From: Candidatus Manganitrophaceae bacterium
Lineage (GTDB): Bacteria > Nitrospirota > Nitrospiria > SBBL01 > Manganitrophaceae
NCBI GenBank assembly: GCA_016200325.1
Contig: JACQEZ010000011.1
Span: 1 to 64,000 of the forward strand
Reading direction: 5' to 3'
Length of the DNA stretch: 64,000 bases
Position numbers and translations under genes: made by a program
Notes under the pieces: model-generated
Told to the model about the DNA's origin: nothing
What the model saw: only the letters and a program-made list of their open reading frames with translations
Databases searched by the model: none
Part shown: positions 8,195 through 17,586 of the stretch, one piece after another
Numbering within the stretch: position 1 is the stretch's first letter
How the letters are laid out: the number at the start of each line of letters is the position of its first letter

Positions 8195-9748
8195 ATGAAA
8201 GAGGGGCACGGTCGACCGTGCCCCTCTTTTTATTGGGTCCTCTCCCTTTTTCTCTGTTTGCCCTTTGCCGCCGCCTGCACGCCGCCCCCTCCCGCCGAGA
8301 CGCCGTTCACCGTCGCAATCGAATCGGCGCCGACCCAGTTCGATCCGCGGCTTGCGACCGATGCCTACTCCGAGCGGATCGGTCAGCTCCTCTTCAGCCG
8401 TCTGATTCGATCCGACCCCACCGGTCAGAAAGTCGGCGATCTCGCAGAGCGCTGGGAGCGGGAGGGAGAGACGGTTTACACCTTCCACCTAAAACGGAAT
8501 GTCCGCTTTCACGACGGTCATCCGCTCACCGCCGAAGATGTCCGCTACACCTTCGAGAGCATCCTCGATCCACGCATTGCCTCTCCCCATCGAAAAAATT
8601 ATGAGGTGATTGCTCGGATTGAAACGCCCGATGATACAACGGTCCGGTTTATATTAAAACAGCCCCATGCCCCCTTTCTCACCGAGCTGACCCGCGGAAT
8701 CGTTCCGAAGCATCTCGCAGAAAAAGAGGCGGGCGCCTTCGCCGCGCAGCCGGTTGGATCGGGGCCATTCCGATTCGTCCGGTATGACCCGGACGATGCC
8801 GTCGAGCTCGCCGCCTATCCAGATTATTTTGGCGGCCCCCCTGCCGTTCGTCGGCTTCTCTTTCGGATCATCCCGGAAGATTCGGTTCGCCTCTTGGAGT
8901 TGGAAAAAGGGAACATCGACCTCCTTCAAAATGCTTTTCCCCCCGACGCATTGACGCGGCTTCAACAAAACCCGCGGCTGAAAATCATCAGCGCCCCGAG
9001 CACCACGTATACGTATCTAGGATTTAATCTGAAAGATCCGATTCTGCGGAACCGGTCGGTCCGGGAGGCGATTGCTCTGGCGATCAACCGCGACGATATC
9101 ACCGAGCACCTCTTTAAAGGGTTGGCCCATCCTGCCGCCGGGCTTCTCTCGCCCTCTCATTGGGCCTATGCCGACGCCGTCGCTCATTATTCGTACAATC
9201 CGGATCTCGCCAAAAAACGGCTCGATGAAGCGGGCTACCCCGACCCGCCCGGACCGGCGAACCGCTTCAAATTAATCCATAAAACCTCTCAGAATGAGCT
9301 CTCCCGGCGGGTCGTCGAGGTCATTCAGAGGCAGCTCGCCGACGTCGGAATCGAGGTGGAAATCCGCAACCATGAATGGGGAACCTTTTACGGCGACATC
9401 AAGTCGGGGAACTTTCAGCTCTTCACCCTGTCGTGGGTCGGCGTCGACGATCCCGACCTTTATTATAATCTCTTCCACTCGGAGAGCACCCCGCCGAACG
9501 GCGCGAACCGCGTCGCCTACAAGAACCCTCGGCTCGACCGTCTGGTCGAATCGGGACGGACCACGCTCGACCCGGAAAAGCGGAAGAAGATTTATGAAGC
9601 GGTCCAGCAGATCGTCGCCGAGGATCTTCCCTATGTCAGCCTCTGGCACACGGATAATATCGTTGTGATGAAAAAAGAGGTGGAAGGATATATACTCTAT
9701 CCGGATGGTGATTTTTATTCGCTGACGGAGGTGCGACGAAAGAGATGA
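8195..9748 (+). CDS. ABC-transporter peptide/oligopeptide-binding lipoprotein (family 5)
   Basis: 517 residues from the ATG at 8195. The N-terminus has a lipoprotein signal peptide ending in a lipobox (LPFAAAC, lipidated Cys near residue 28). The body is an SBP_5 (DppA/OppA-like) protein: LAERWEREGETVYTFHLKRN and VRFHDGHPLTAEDVRYT early, SVREAIALAINRDDI in the middle, VAEDLPYVSLWHTDNI near the end. It should bind peptides or similar oligomers for an ABC importer, but no permease or ATPase gene is adjacent. The start has only a poor Shine-Dalgarno and the terminator of clpX overlaps codons 2-12; no better in-frame start leaves the signal peptide intact. It overlaps the next gene by four bases (ATGA). 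Confidence 0.92.
   Translation: MKEGHGRPCPSFYWVLSLFLCLPFAAACTPPPPAETPFTVAIESAPTQFDPRLATDAYSERIGQLLFSRLIRSDPTGQKVGDLAERWEREGETVYTFHLKRNVRFHDGHPLTAEDVRYTFESILDPRIASPHRKNYEVIARIETPDDTTVRFILKQPHAPFLTELTRGIVPKHLAEKEAGAFAAQPVGSGPFRFVRYDPDDAVELAAYPDYFGGPPAVRRLLFRIIPEDSVRLLELEKGNIDLLQNAFPPDALTRLQQNPRLKIISAPSTTYTYLGFNLKDPILRNRSVREAIALAINRDDITEHLFKGLAHPAAGLLSPSHWAYADAVAHYSYNPDLAKKRLDEAGYPDPPGPANRFKLIHKTSQNELSRRVVEVIQRQLADVGIEVEIRNHEWGTFYGDIKSGNFQLFTLSWVGVDDPDLYYNLFHSESTPPNGANRVAYKNPRLDRLVESGRTTLDPEKRKKIYEAVQQIVAEDLPYVSLWHTDNIVVMKKEVEGYILYPDGDFYSLTEVRRKR
8198..8231 (+). terminator. rho-independent terminator of tig-clpP-clpX, overlapping the next gene
   Basis: A perfect inverted repeat (8201-8226, arms GAGGGGCACGG and CCGTGCCCCTC around TCGA, extended by AAA/TTT) is followed by five T residues (8227-8231). 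It is a textbook intrinsic terminator, but its first base is already codon 2 of the following lipoprotein gene. Confidence 0.85.
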
Positions 9749-10509
9749 GACCGGTGATCGGAATCACAAGCGACTACAACGGCGGCGACCGCCCCGAGTT
9801 CGGCGGCAAGATCGCCACCTGTTTTCTTCGGGATCGTTATGTTCAGGCGATCGAGTCGACCGGCGGCATCCCGCTCCTCCTTCCCCCACTCGAAGCCCCT
9901 TTGAAATCGGCCCAAGCGATTTTGGATCGGATCGACGGCCTCCTCTTAACAGGAAGCGGTCCCGACATCGACCCGGCGGCCTACGGAGAGCGCCGGCGGT
10001 TTCCTTTTAAGACGGTCCATCCGAAGCGGTTCTCACTCGAACGGGCGCTGATTCGGCATGCGCTTCGTCGGGAGATGCCGATCCTCGGGATCTGCGGGGG
10101 AATGCAGATGCTCAATGTGGCGGCCGGCGGGAGTCTCTATCAAGAGATTCGAGAAGAGATTCCGAAGGCGATCCAGCACCAGCGGGGCGGAAAACCGGCC
10201 CACCTGATCTCAATCCAAAAGGGAAGTCTTCTCTCAAAAATCATCAAGAGAGATCAACTCCGGGTCAACAGCGCCCATCATCAAGGGGTCAACCGGGTCG
10301 CGCGTGGCTATATCGCAAATGCCGAATCCCCGGACGGGGTGATTGAAGGAATCGAGGCGGTCAACCACCCCTTTGTCCTCGGCGTCCAATGGCATCCGGA
10401 ATTTCTGAATGCAGAGGACCGAAGCCGATCGCTTTTTAAAAGTTTTCTTAAAATGGCGACGCAGTACCGTCGGAACAACACCGCCCGCAACAGTTCACCC
10501 ACTCCGTAA
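9745..10509 (+). CDS. gamma-glutamyl-gamma-aminobutyrate hydrolase-like class I amidotransferase
   Basis: 254 residues. The nucleophile elbow PILGICGGMQMLN carries the catalytic Cys, and GVQWHPEF the His/Glu pair, giving the Cys-His-Glu triad of the peptidase C26 / PuuD family. These cytosolic enzymes hydrolyse gamma-glutamyl amides (PuuD acts in putrescine breakdown). Its ATGA overlap with the peptide-binding lipoprotein gene implies translational coupling, suggesting that an imported gamma-glutamyl compound or peptide is the substrate (inference). Confidence 0.92.
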   Translation: MRPVIGITSDYNGGDRPEFGGKIATCFLRDRYVQAIESTGGIPLLLPPLEAPLKSAQAILDRIDGLLLTGSGPDIDPAAYGERRRFPFKTVHPKRFSLERALIRHALRREMPILGICGGMQMLNVAAGGSLYQEIREEIPKAIQHQRGGKPAHLISIQKGSLLSKIIKRDQLRVNSAHHQGVNRVARGYIANAESPDGVIEGIEAVNHPFVLGVQWHPEFLNAEDRSRSLFKSFLKMATQYRRNNTARNSSPTP

Positions 10510-10644
10510 TCTACTCGGTATCTATTTGACCCGTCCTGCCTCATCTTGCTATCCTACGCTCATTTCATCAATACTATTCAGACCCAACCGAGATTTCACG
10601 AAATCCAGGAGGGTGTATCACGCGTTTAACAGAGGAGGGATCCA

Positions 10645-11400
10645 ATGACTCGGAGAAGAGAAGCACTGCTTGTTGTGTTGGCGATCTGGATGATGATCTT
10701 TTTATCGGCCCCGGCGGAAGCGGCAGCGCCCTGTGCCGGGCTTCCAACGGCGGCCCAATTGAGGCTCTTTTTGCAGAATGCCGCCACGGGAATAGGAATC
10801 GGTTCGACACTCGGTCCGACAAAAGCGGTCGGCGGCCTTTTTGATGGAACACGAATGTGGGGGGCGTTGGTTAATCGGGACGGAGAGCTCTGCGCGTTCG
10901 TCACCTCCACGGCCGACCCGACGCAAGTCTGGCCCGGCAGCCAACAGATCGCAAAAGCGAAGGCCTTCACCGCGAATGCCTTCAGCAACGATATCCTCCC
11001 CCTCTCCACCGCCAACCTTTATCTCCTGACCCAGCCGGGTCATTCCCTCTATGGATTAAATCAATCGAATCCTTTTGATCCGCAATTTCTGGCGCCTCCC
11101 CAAGGAGAAGCGGGAGAGCGCGGAAAAGTGGCCGCCGGAATCATCACCTTCGGCGGCGGGGTTCCCCTGTACAATGCCGCCGGTCGAATCATCGGCGGCC
11201 TCGGCGTCAGCGGAGACACCGCCTGCGCCGATCACGAGATCGCAAAGCGCGTCCGCGATCTGGCGAAGCTAAATCCGCCGGGCGGCCCCTTGGTCGACGA
11301 CATCAAATACATCAAAGTAGACCCCCCAAATCTTCTCGCCCACTCTCTTTGCATTAAAACGGTACGCAACGGGGAGTCCGTTGGAGAGGAGACGCCGTAG
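10645..11400 (+). CDS. secreted GlcG/HbpS-like protein
   Basis: 251 residues. A signal peptide (MTRRREALLVVLAIWMMIFL..., cleavage after AEA near residue 27) targets it to the periplasm. The mature part fits the GlcG/HbpS family (heme-binding or small-molecule-binding): AKAKAFTANAFS, then the hallmark GGVPLYNAAGRIIGGLGVSG followed by D-x2-IAKRVR. Two cysteines at the N-terminal mature region and one in TACAD could form disulfides or bind a ligand. GGAGG lies before the ATG. Stands alone, convergent with mutM. Confidence 0.85.
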   Translation: MTRRREALLVVLAIWMMIFLSAPAEAAAPCAGLPTAAQLRLFLQNAATGIGIGSTLGPTKAVGGLFDGTRMWGALVNRDGELCAFVTSTADPTQVWPGSQQIAKAKAFTANAFSNDILPLSTANLYLLTQPGHSLYGLNQSNPFDPQFLAPPQGEAGERGKVAAGIITFGGGVPLYNAAGRIIGGLGVSGDTACADHEIAKRVRDLAKLNPPGGPLVDDIKYIKVDPPNLLAHSLCIKTVRNGESVGEETP

Positions 11401-11476
11401 GGGGGCCGTGCAGATTTCGGAGTGCGGAATGCGGGGTTGAAAACCGAGACGGGGTCGAGGCAGGTTCTGAATTAAG

Positions 11477-12313
11477 TTATAGGCCTTTTTTAGGATCCAC
11501 CAGCAACCCCGGCTGACAGTTTCTACAAAAATTCGTAGCGCGCTGCCACGTGCCGACGGTGGCGATTTTCTGTCCGCAGCGGGGGCACGGCTTTCCCCCT
11601 TTGCCATGGACGTCGAGGAAATCGCGGATCTTCAGATGAATCTGCGTCCCCATCCGTTCGGCGACCACCCCCTTGGCCCGGTTGAGCACCGCCGGAATCG
11701 CCTGATAGACCTGCCGCAGCTCTTCGTCCGAGAGATCGGTCTTCTTTCGGAAAGGATAAATTTTTGCTTCGAAGAGAATCTCATCGGCATAAGCATTGCC
11801 GATCCCGGAGATCACTTTTGCATTCGTCAGCAACCCTTTCATCTCGCCGCGACGCCCCTTCAGGCAAGCCATAAACCGCTCGAACGTAAAATCGTCGGAA
11901 AGGGGATCGGGCCCCTGCTCGAGAAATCCCGGGATCGTCGAATAATCCCGCCCCGGCACCAGATAAAGCCGACCCATCTGTTTCTCATCACCATAACGAA
12001 GCGCTTTTCCGGTAGAAAGGGTCAGGTCAAAAACCATCTCCCGCGGCGGCTTCTCTTCCGGAGCGCCATAATAAAACCGGCCGACCAGCATCGGGTGGAT
12101 CACCAAGCTCGCCTCATTCAAACTGAAGAGAACCTGTTTGCCGCGACGATCGACTGCCTGAATCCGCTTCCCCTGCAAGACCGCCTCGGGCGCCTCGGAA
12201 AAGGCCGTCCGGAGCATCCAAGCGCGCGGGATCGAAACGGCGGCAACGGTCGCCCCAATGATTTGGGTCCGAAGGTAAGAGACGATGGCATCTAAATCGG
12301 GAATCTCCGGCAT
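11477..12313 (-). CDS. mutM: formamidopyrimidine-DNA glycosylase
   Basis: 278 residues from the ATG at 12313, chosen because the product must begin MPE: Pro2 becomes the N-terminal nucleophile after Met removal, and Glu3 is catalytic. The start reads MPEIPDLDAIVSYLRTQ. A Lys in VLQGKRIQAVDRRGKQVL corresponds to the beta-hairpin lysine, GNAYADEILFEAKIYP is the helix-two-turn-helix, and the C-terminal zinc finger is CPRCG ... FCRNCQ. It removes 8-oxoguanine and FaPy lesions by glycosylase/AP-lyase action. The departure from the usual MPELPEVE wording points to a Fpg/Nei paralogue rather than the core copy, so an endonuclease VIII-like specificity is possible. Confidence 0.9.
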   Translation of the reverse strand: MPEIPDLDAIVSYLRTQIIGATVAAVSIPRAWMLRTAFSEAPEAVLQGKRIQAVDRRGKQVLFSLNEASLVIHPMLVGRFYYGAPEEKPPREMVFDLTLSTGKALRYGDEKQMGRLYLVPGRDYSTIPGFLEQGPDPLSDDFTFERFMACLKGRRGEMKGLLTNAKVISGIGNAYADEILFEAKIYPFRKKTDLSDEELRQVYQAIPAVLNRAKGVVAERMGTQIHLKIRDFLDVHGKGGKPCPRCGQKIATVGTWQRATNFCRNCQPGLLVDPKKGL

Positions 12314-12496
12314 TAAACTAACCTCTACCCTTGATACTCGGATCGCGCGCGCTGCGCGACCTTCTCTCTCATCATAATGAATCGGCCTATTCTTGACAAG
12401 GATATTTCCGCCGGACCGCTCCTCCCTCTTCAAACGGGCAGACCATTCATGTTATTCTTTTAGCAAGTGGGGGCAACTGAAGAAAGGATGAAAACC

Positions 12497-12871
12497 ATGC
12501 CTGAGAAAAAAACCGTTCAACGAGCGCGTAAAGCAAAGCGGCAAGGGAAGAAGCCGACCACACAAGCAGGTGAATACGTTCGTGAAGAGATTGAACATGT
12601 CCGGAAGGGCAAACATGGCGCCCGCTCGGCAAAGCAGGCAATTGCGATCGGCCTCTCCAAGGCGCGGCGGGCCGGCGTCGCTGTTCCCAAAAAAGGATCT
12701 TCAGCCAAATCGACCAACAGCAGCAGCACCGCCGGTCGAAAGCGGAAACCCTCCGCCAAGCGCTCCCGCGCGACCACACAAGCATTAAAGCGGGAGGGAA
12801 AGCGGTCGGTCTCTAAAAAGGCCCTTTCGAAACAGGCGAAGCAGTCGGCGCGCCGGAGAAGAGCGGCGTAG
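12497..12871 (+). CDS. DUF6496 family small basic protein
   Basis: 124 residues from the ATG at 12497, with GAAAGG nine bases upstream; an ATG at 12488 abuts that site and is unlikely. The first 60 residues (EKKTVQRARKAKRQGKK, AGEYVREEIEHVRKGKHG, SAKQAIAIGLSKARRAG) form the DUF6496 domain. The rest is a low-complexity Lys/Arg/Ser/Ala tail resembling histone H1-like proteins, suggesting nucleic-acid binding (inference). No known function. Convergent with ettA, from which a long hairpin separates it. Confidence 0.85.
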   Translation: MPEKKTVQRARKAKRQGKKPTTQAGEYVREEIEHVRKGKHGARSAKQAIAIGLSKARRAGVAVPKKGSSAKSTNSSSTAGRKRKPSAKRSRATTQALKREGKRSVSKKALSKQAKQSARRRRAA

Positions 12872-12897
12872 CTTTTACATTTTACAATCGACCCACC

Positions 12898-12939
12898 CGT
12901 CCTCCTGAAGCGAGACGTCGTCTTCGCTTCAGGAGGACG
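12898..12939. terminator. hairpin between convergent DUF6496 and ettA genes
   Basis: A perfect 16-bp inverted repeat (12898-12913 and 12924-12939; core CCTCCTGAAGCGA) with a 10-base loop sits exactly between two convergent genes. There is no long T tract on either side, so it may stop or protect both transcripts. Confidence 0.6.
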
Positions 12940-12957
12940 ATCAACCTCTTTCCTGCT

Positions 12958-14637
12958 CTACCGAGTCAGCCGTTTGTATTTGATCCGGTGCGGCTGATCG
13001 GCTTCTGCCCCCAGGCGCTTGTGGCGATCGGCTTCGTACTCTTGGTAATTTCCCTCGAACCAAACCACCTTGCTGTCCCCCTCGAAGGCGAGGATGTGGG
13101 TCGCGATTCGATCGAGGAACCAGCGGTCATGGCTGATGACGACGACACATCCGGCAAAATCGAGCAGCGCTTCTTCCACCGCGCGGAGCGTCTCCACATC
13201 GAGGTCATTGCTCGGCTCGTCCAACAGCAAGAGATTTCCGCCGCTTCGCAGCAGCTTCGCCAGGTGGACCCGGTTTCGCTCCCCGCCGGAGAGCTCTTTG
13301 ATCAGTTTTTGTTGGTCGGTGTTCTTAAAATTAAATCCGCCGACATAGGCGCGTGAGGCGAGCTCTCTCTTTCCGATCATGATGATGTCATTCCCGCCCG
13401 AGATCTCTTCCCAAACATTCTTCTTGTCATCGAGCGTGTCGCGCGACTGATTGACATAGGCGAGCTTCACCGTCTCGCCGACCCGGAGGGTTCCAGCATC
13501 GGGTTTTTCCAGCCCGGCGATCATATTGAAGAGGGTCGTCTTTCCGGCGCCGTTCGGGCCGATGATCCCGACGATTCCGCCGCGTGGGAGGTTGAAGCTG
13601 AGGCCATCGATCAAGAGACGGTCGCCGAACCCTTTTCGAAGGTTCACCGCCTCGACGACGAGGTCGCCCAGGCGCGGGCCGGGCGGGATGATAATGTCCT
13701 TCGTTTCGTTTCTCGCCAAGGTCTCCACCGAGGCCAGCTCTTCATAGGCTTGGAGGCGCGCCTTGCTTTTCGCGTGACGTCCCTTCGGTGCCGTCCGAAC
13801 CCACTCCAATTCATGCTTCAACGCCCGCTGCCGGGCGCTCTCCTGCTTCTCTTCCACCGCCAGCCGCTGCGATTTCTGATCGAGCCACGACGAATAATTT
13901 CCCTCCCAGGGGATGCCGCGGCCCCGGTCGAGCTCCAGAATCCAGCCGGCGGCATTGTCGAGAAAATACCGATCGTGCGTCACGGCGACGACCGTCCCGG
14001 GAAATTCGGTGAGGAAGCGCTCCAGCCAGGCGACCGATTCGGCATCGAGATGGTTCGTCGGCTCGTCGAGGAGGAGCATGTCGGGCGCAGATAAGAGGAG
14101 CCGACAGAGGGCGACCCGCCGCTTCTCCCCGCCGGAGAGCTTATTGACATCGGCCTCCCAGGGGGGGAGACGGAGCGCATCGGCGGCGATTTCGAGCTGT
14201 CGGTCGAGATCCCACGCGTTCACCGCATCGATCTGCTCTTGCAGCTTTCCCTGCTTTTCAATTAATGCCGCCATCGCCTCGTCGGACATCGGCTCGGCGA
14301 ATTTGGCGCTCACCGCGTTGAATTCATCGAGCAGCGCCTTCGTTCCTGCAACCCCTTCTTCGACATTCCCGCGGACATCTTTGGTCAGGTCCAGCCTCGG
14401 CTCCTGCGCCAGATAGCCGACCCGCACCCCCTTTGCCGCCTTTGCCTCTCCGAGGAAATTCGGATCTTCTCCCGCCATGATCCGAAGCAGTGTCGACTTC
14501 CCCGAGCCATTTAAACCGAGGACACCGATCTTCGCGCCGGGCAAGAATGAGAGCGAAATGTCTTTGAGGATTTCTCTCTTCGGGGGAACGATTTTGGTTA
14601 CCCCCTGCATGTTGTAGATGTACTGGTATGATGGCAT
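12958..14637 (-). CDS. ettA: ABC-F protein EttA, energy-dependent translational throttle
   Basis: 559 residues, the EttA length. Two ABC domains without membrane segments: Walker [10 protein letters not shown] and GPNGAGKTT, signatures [12 protein letters not shown] and [12 protein letters not shown], Walker [12 protein letters not shown] and [11 protein letters not shown]. The start [20 protein letters not shown] matches the EttA N-terminus and the basic linker between domains ([23 protein letters not shown]) is the P-site tRNA interaction motif region. EttA binds the ribosomal E site and gates the first peptide bond according to ADP/ATP ratio. Confidence 0.95.
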   Translation of the reverse strand: MPSYQYIYNMQGVTKIVPPKREILKDISLSFLPGAKIGVLGLNGSGKSTLLRIMAGEDPNFLGEAKAAKGVRVGYLAQEPRLDLTKDVRGNVEEGVAGTKALLDEFNAVSAKFAEPMSDEAMAALIEKQGKLQEQIDAVNAWDLDRQLEIAADALRLPPWEADVNKLSGGEKRRVALCRLLLSAPDMLLLDEPTNHLDAESVAWLERFLTEFPGTVVAVTHDRYFLDNAAGWILELDRGRGIPWEGNYSSWLDQKSQRLAVEEKQESARQRALKHELEWVRTAPKGRHAKSKARLQAYEELASVETLARNETKDIIIPPGPRLGDLVVEAVNLRKGFGDRLLIDGLSFNLPRGGIVGIIGPNGAGKTTLFNMIAGLEKPDAGTLRVGETVKLAYVNQSRDTLDDKKNVWEEISGGNDIIMIGKRELASRAYVGGFNFKNTDQQKLIKELSGGERNRVHLAKLLRSGGNLLLLDEPSNDLDVETLRAVEEALLDFAGCVVVISHDRWFLDRIATHILAFEGDSKVVWFEGNYQEYEADRHKRLGAEADQPHRIKYKRLTR

Positions 14638-14779
14638 TACCGCAACCCTTTCCTTAATGAATGTCTACTTGATAAACCAGAAATATCTCTTCACAGCGTA
14701 TCCGTTCTAAGAATCTAAACAGGAGATCTGTCCGGACTCCCTAGATTAAACCTTCTGGGATGACAGACAAGCGCCCCGC

Positions 14780-15319
14780 TTATTTTCCGTAATCTCCCGT
14801 TTTGATGCCGACCAGCCGTCCCCCCTGAAACTGAAAAATCCGGACAAACCGGCTCGGTCCCAGATTATAGCGCCAGGTTTCATACGGTCCCTCTTTCTTT
14901 TGGATCGAGGTCGGTTTTCCGCAGCGGGCCTTCACCTCCGCCTTGGTGCTGCCGGTCGGAAGAACGGCCTGCTCACAGCCGTAATCGGCGGCGCCCTCCG
15001 CCGTCCAGCCATATCCGCCGGTCTCAATCTGGGTCAGTCTCCCCTTCTCGAACCGAAGCACCCGGACCAGCTGTTGCGGTCCCAAATTGTAATGCCACGC
15101 TTCGACATCTCCGGCGTGCCGATCGCGGGAGCGCTTTCCCCCCTTCTGCTTCTCGATGGAACTCGGCGCCCCGCAAATCGCTTTCACCTCCCCCTTTGTC
15201 TGGCCGATGGAAACCGCCGGTGCATCGCAGGCATAAAGAGTATCGACTTGACCCATTAAAAACAAGAGGCCCCATACCACTCCGAGCTGAAAGGAGATCG
15301 GCCCCAGAGCGAATCGCAT
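14780..15319 (-). CDS. DUF2845 repeat protein, periplasmic
   Basis: 179 residues from the ATG at 15319. A signal peptide (MRFALGPISFQLGVVWGLLFLMG...) precedes two tandem DUF2845-type units. Each has the pattern Cys, small, G-x-TKxEVKAxCGxPxSI, a W-x-YNLGP block, V-R-x-x-x-F and a final K/E-TGxYG. The first unit (~residues 32-105) carries a charged insert (KGGKRSRDRHAGD) not found in the second. Function unknown. It begins one base after the symporter stop codon, so it is probably the third gene of the DUF485-actP operon. Confidence 0.82.
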   Translation of the reverse strand: MRFALGPISFQLGVVWGLLFLMGQVDTLYACDAPAVSIGQTKGEVKAICGAPSSIEKQKGGKRSRDRHAGDVEAWHYNLGPQQLVRVLRFEKGRLTQIETGGYGWTAEGAADYGCEQAVLPTGSTKAEVKARCGKPTSIQKKEGPYETWRYNLGPSRFVRIFQFQGGRLVGIKTGDYGK

Positions 15320-15320
15320 C

Positions 15321-16928
15321 TCAATGCCCTCCCGCCTTTTCGGCGCCGATTCCGGTGTTCGCGCGGACCACCAGCTCAGCAAACTTCGCCTCCGCCTTCG
15401 GCTCCCGTCCGAGCAACGTTCCGATCACCGCCCCGAGGAATCCGAGCGGGATGCTGACCAGACCGGGATTCTCCAGCGGGAAGATCGGGGCGGCTTGGAT
15501 GAGGTGGCGCGCCGCGCCGGCGACGGTCGGCGGATCGATCGTCATGATGCTCGGGCTGATGAGGATCAACCCGATCGACGCGATCAATCCGGTCGCCAGC
15601 CCGATCACCGCCCCGCGCGTGTTGAACCGCTTCCAGAAGAGCGACAGGACGATCACCGGCAGGTTCGCCGAAGCCGCCACCGCGAAGGCCAGCCCGACCA
15701 AAAAGGCGACGTTCGCCGTCGGCCCGAGCGAGATGGCGATCCCCATCGAGACGCCGCCGACGACAAAGGCGGTGATCCGGGCGATGCGCACCTCTTCGCC
15801 AGGGTGCCGCTCGGTTCCCTTGTGGAGCACGTTGGTATAAAAGTCATGGGCAAACGACGTCGAGGCGCTGATTGTCAGGCCGGCGACGACGGCCAAGATC
15901 GTTGCAAAGGCGATCGCCGAAATAAAGGCGAAGAAGATTTCGCCGCCGAGCGTCTCGGCGAGGAGCGGCGCGCTCATGTTCGTCCCGCCGTTCTTGCTGA
16001 TGAAATCGCGCCCGACGATCGTCGCCGCGCCGAAGCCGAGAAAGGTGGTCAAAATATAAAATGCGCCGATGATCCCCATCGCCCAGACGACACTCACCCG
16101 GGCGGTCTTGGCATCGGGCACTGTATAGAAGCGGACCAAGATGTGCGGCAGGCCGGCGGTCCCAAAGAGCAGCGCCATACCGAGCGAGATCAGATCGAGC
16201 GCGCCGTAAGGGGGCTTAAACTTCAGGCCGGGCTGAAGAAAGTTATGTGTCACCTCCGCCCCGGTTTTATCGTGGTAGGTCACATGCGCGATGGCATTGA
16301 AAAAATTCCCGAAGCTGAAATCAAAGTGGGCCAGCACAAAGATGCTCAGAAAAATCGTCCCCCCCATCAGGAGAACCGCCTTGATAATCTGGACCCAGGT
16401 CGTCGCGAGCATCCCGCCGAAGACGACATAAATAATCATCAACACCCCGACGCCGATGACGGCCGTTTGATAGTTCAGCCCGGAGTCTTTCAATAAGAGG
16501 GAAACCAACGCCCCGGCGCCGACCATCTGGGCGATCATATAAAAGGTACTGACGGTGAGCGTAGAAAACGACGCCATCGCCCGGACCGGCCGTGGAGAGA
16601 GACGATAAGCGAGCACATCGGCCATCGTATATTTACCGGCGTTCCGAAGCGGCTCCGCGACAATCAACAGCACCGTGAGATAGGCGACGAGGAAGCCGAC
16701 CGAATACATGAAGCCGTCATAGCCCTGAAAGGCGATCATCCCCGCAATTCCTAGGAAAGACGCGGCGCTCATATAATCACCGGCAACGGCAAGCCCATTC
16801 TGCCAGCCGGTGATCTGCCGATTCGCCGTGAAGAAGGCCGCCGACCCGCTCGACTGCCGCGCCGCCCAATAGGTGATCAGCAGGGTGATCGCGATGAAGA
16901 TTAAAAAAAGAAGAAGCGAAGTCGACAT
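15321..16928 (-). CDS. actP: sodium:solute symporter, ActP-type acetate permease
   Basis: 535 residues with about 13 hydrophobic segments. Family markers of the sodium:solute symporter (SSS) family: ARQSSGSAAFFTANRQITG, WQNGLAVAGDYMSAASFLG, GFMYSVGFLVAYLTVL and AGTAGLPHILVRFYTVPDA. The pairing with an upstream DUF485 membrane protein, two bases apart, is the arrangement of yjcH-actP in Enterobacteria, where it imports acetate/glycolate. Substrate is inferred from this context. Confidence 0.92.
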   Translation of the reverse strand: MSTSLLLFLIFIAITLLITYWAARQSSGSAAFFTANRQITGWQNGLAVAGDYMSAASFLGIAGMIAFQGYDGFMYSVGFLVAYLTVLLIVAEPLRNAGKYTMADVLAYRLSPRPVRAMASFSTLTVSTFYMIAQMVGAGALVSLLLKDSGLNYQTAVIGVGVLMIIYVVFGGMLATTWVQIIKAVLLMGGTIFLSIFVLAHFDFSFGNFFNAIAHVTYHDKTGAEVTHNFLQPGLKFKPPYGALDLISLGMALLFGTAGLPHILVRFYTVPDAKTARVSVVWAMGIIGAFYILTTFLGFGAATIVGRDFISKNGGTNMSAPLLAETLGGEIFFAFISAIAFATILAVVAGLTISASTSFAHDFYTNVLHKGTERHPGEEVRIARITAFVVGGVSMGIAISLGPTANVAFLVGLAFAVAASANLPVIVLSLFWKRFNTRGAVIGLATGLIASIGLILISPSIMTIDPPTVAGAARHLIQAAPIFPLENPGLVSIPLGFLGAVIGTLLGREPKAEAKFAELVVRANTGIGAEKAGGH

Positions 16929-16930
16929 CT

Positions 16931-17368
16931 CTATCTCCGCCTCTTCAACTTGGCCAGAATCGTCCCGATCATCCCATCAAACCGCCCCGCCGCCCGGACA
17001 TAGAGGGCGGCGATGATCCAGGCCATGAAGAACTGAGAGAGGGCGAAGAGATACGCAAGGTTCACCACGCCGAAGACCTGCGTCTTCATGAACTCCGGCG
17101 CATAACCGACCAGAATCGGCAGGGCAAAGTAGTAAGCGATGAAAAAAATCGTCGCCGGAAAAATAAAGCGCCGTTTCGCGGCGAGGAGCGCCTTGAACTC
17201 CGCCATCGCCGCAACCTTCTCCCAGTCGACGACATCCAGCTCTTCGTCGGCCGTCCGCTCGTGCAGCGGCTTGCCCTTTCCCCGTCCGACCGGGGCGACA
17301 TCGGTCGCGGCACCGACCTCGAGGGTAAAATCGCCGTTGACCGGTCTCTTCCTTTTGGCCATGGTCAT
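16931..17368 (-). CDS. DUF485 inner-membrane protein (YjcH-like)
   Basis: 145 residues. A charged N-terminal region (1-50) is followed by DUF485: the cytoplasmic FKALLAAKRRFIFP motif and two membrane helices (ATIFFIAYYFALPILVGYAP and a second around LAYLFALSQFFMAWIIAALYV). DUF485 proteins accompany ActP-type symporters and are thought to be needed for their assembly or activity. A TAGGAG Shine-Dalgarno lies four bases before the ATG at 17368; another ATG two codons in is possible. First gene of the operon, with a promoter directly upstream. Confidence 0.92.
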   Translation of the reverse strand: MTMAKRKRPVNGDFTLEVGAATDVAPVGRGKGKPLHERTADEELDVVDWEKVAAMAEFKALLAAKRRFIFPATIFFIAYYFALPILVGYAPEFMKTQVFGVVNLAYLFALSQFFMAWIIAALYVRAAGRFDGMIGTILAKLKRRR

Positions 17369-17388
17369 ACCACTCCTAAACTTAAAGC

Positions 17389-17417
17389 AGAATACCGACC
17401 CGTTCCGTCGTCGTCAA
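17389..17417 (-). promoter_or_regulatory. sigma70 promoter for the DUF485-actP operon
   Basis: On the minus strand TTGACG (17417-17412), 17-base spacer, TATTCT (17394-17389). Predicted start near 17382, 14 bases before the DUF485 ATG. Confidence 0.6.
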
Positions 17418-17586
17418 GGGAATTGTTTTCTTAATAAGTAATACGATAGACCCGCCCACGCATGCCGAAAACCGCTCTCTCGCTCCGACCGCCTTTCAAT
17501 CGCCCCCTTCATTTGGTTATTCTAGAGATGACAGATCGATGGACTTCAGGCGGGCTTTCGGGCCCGGTTCAACAGGGAGGATTCAG

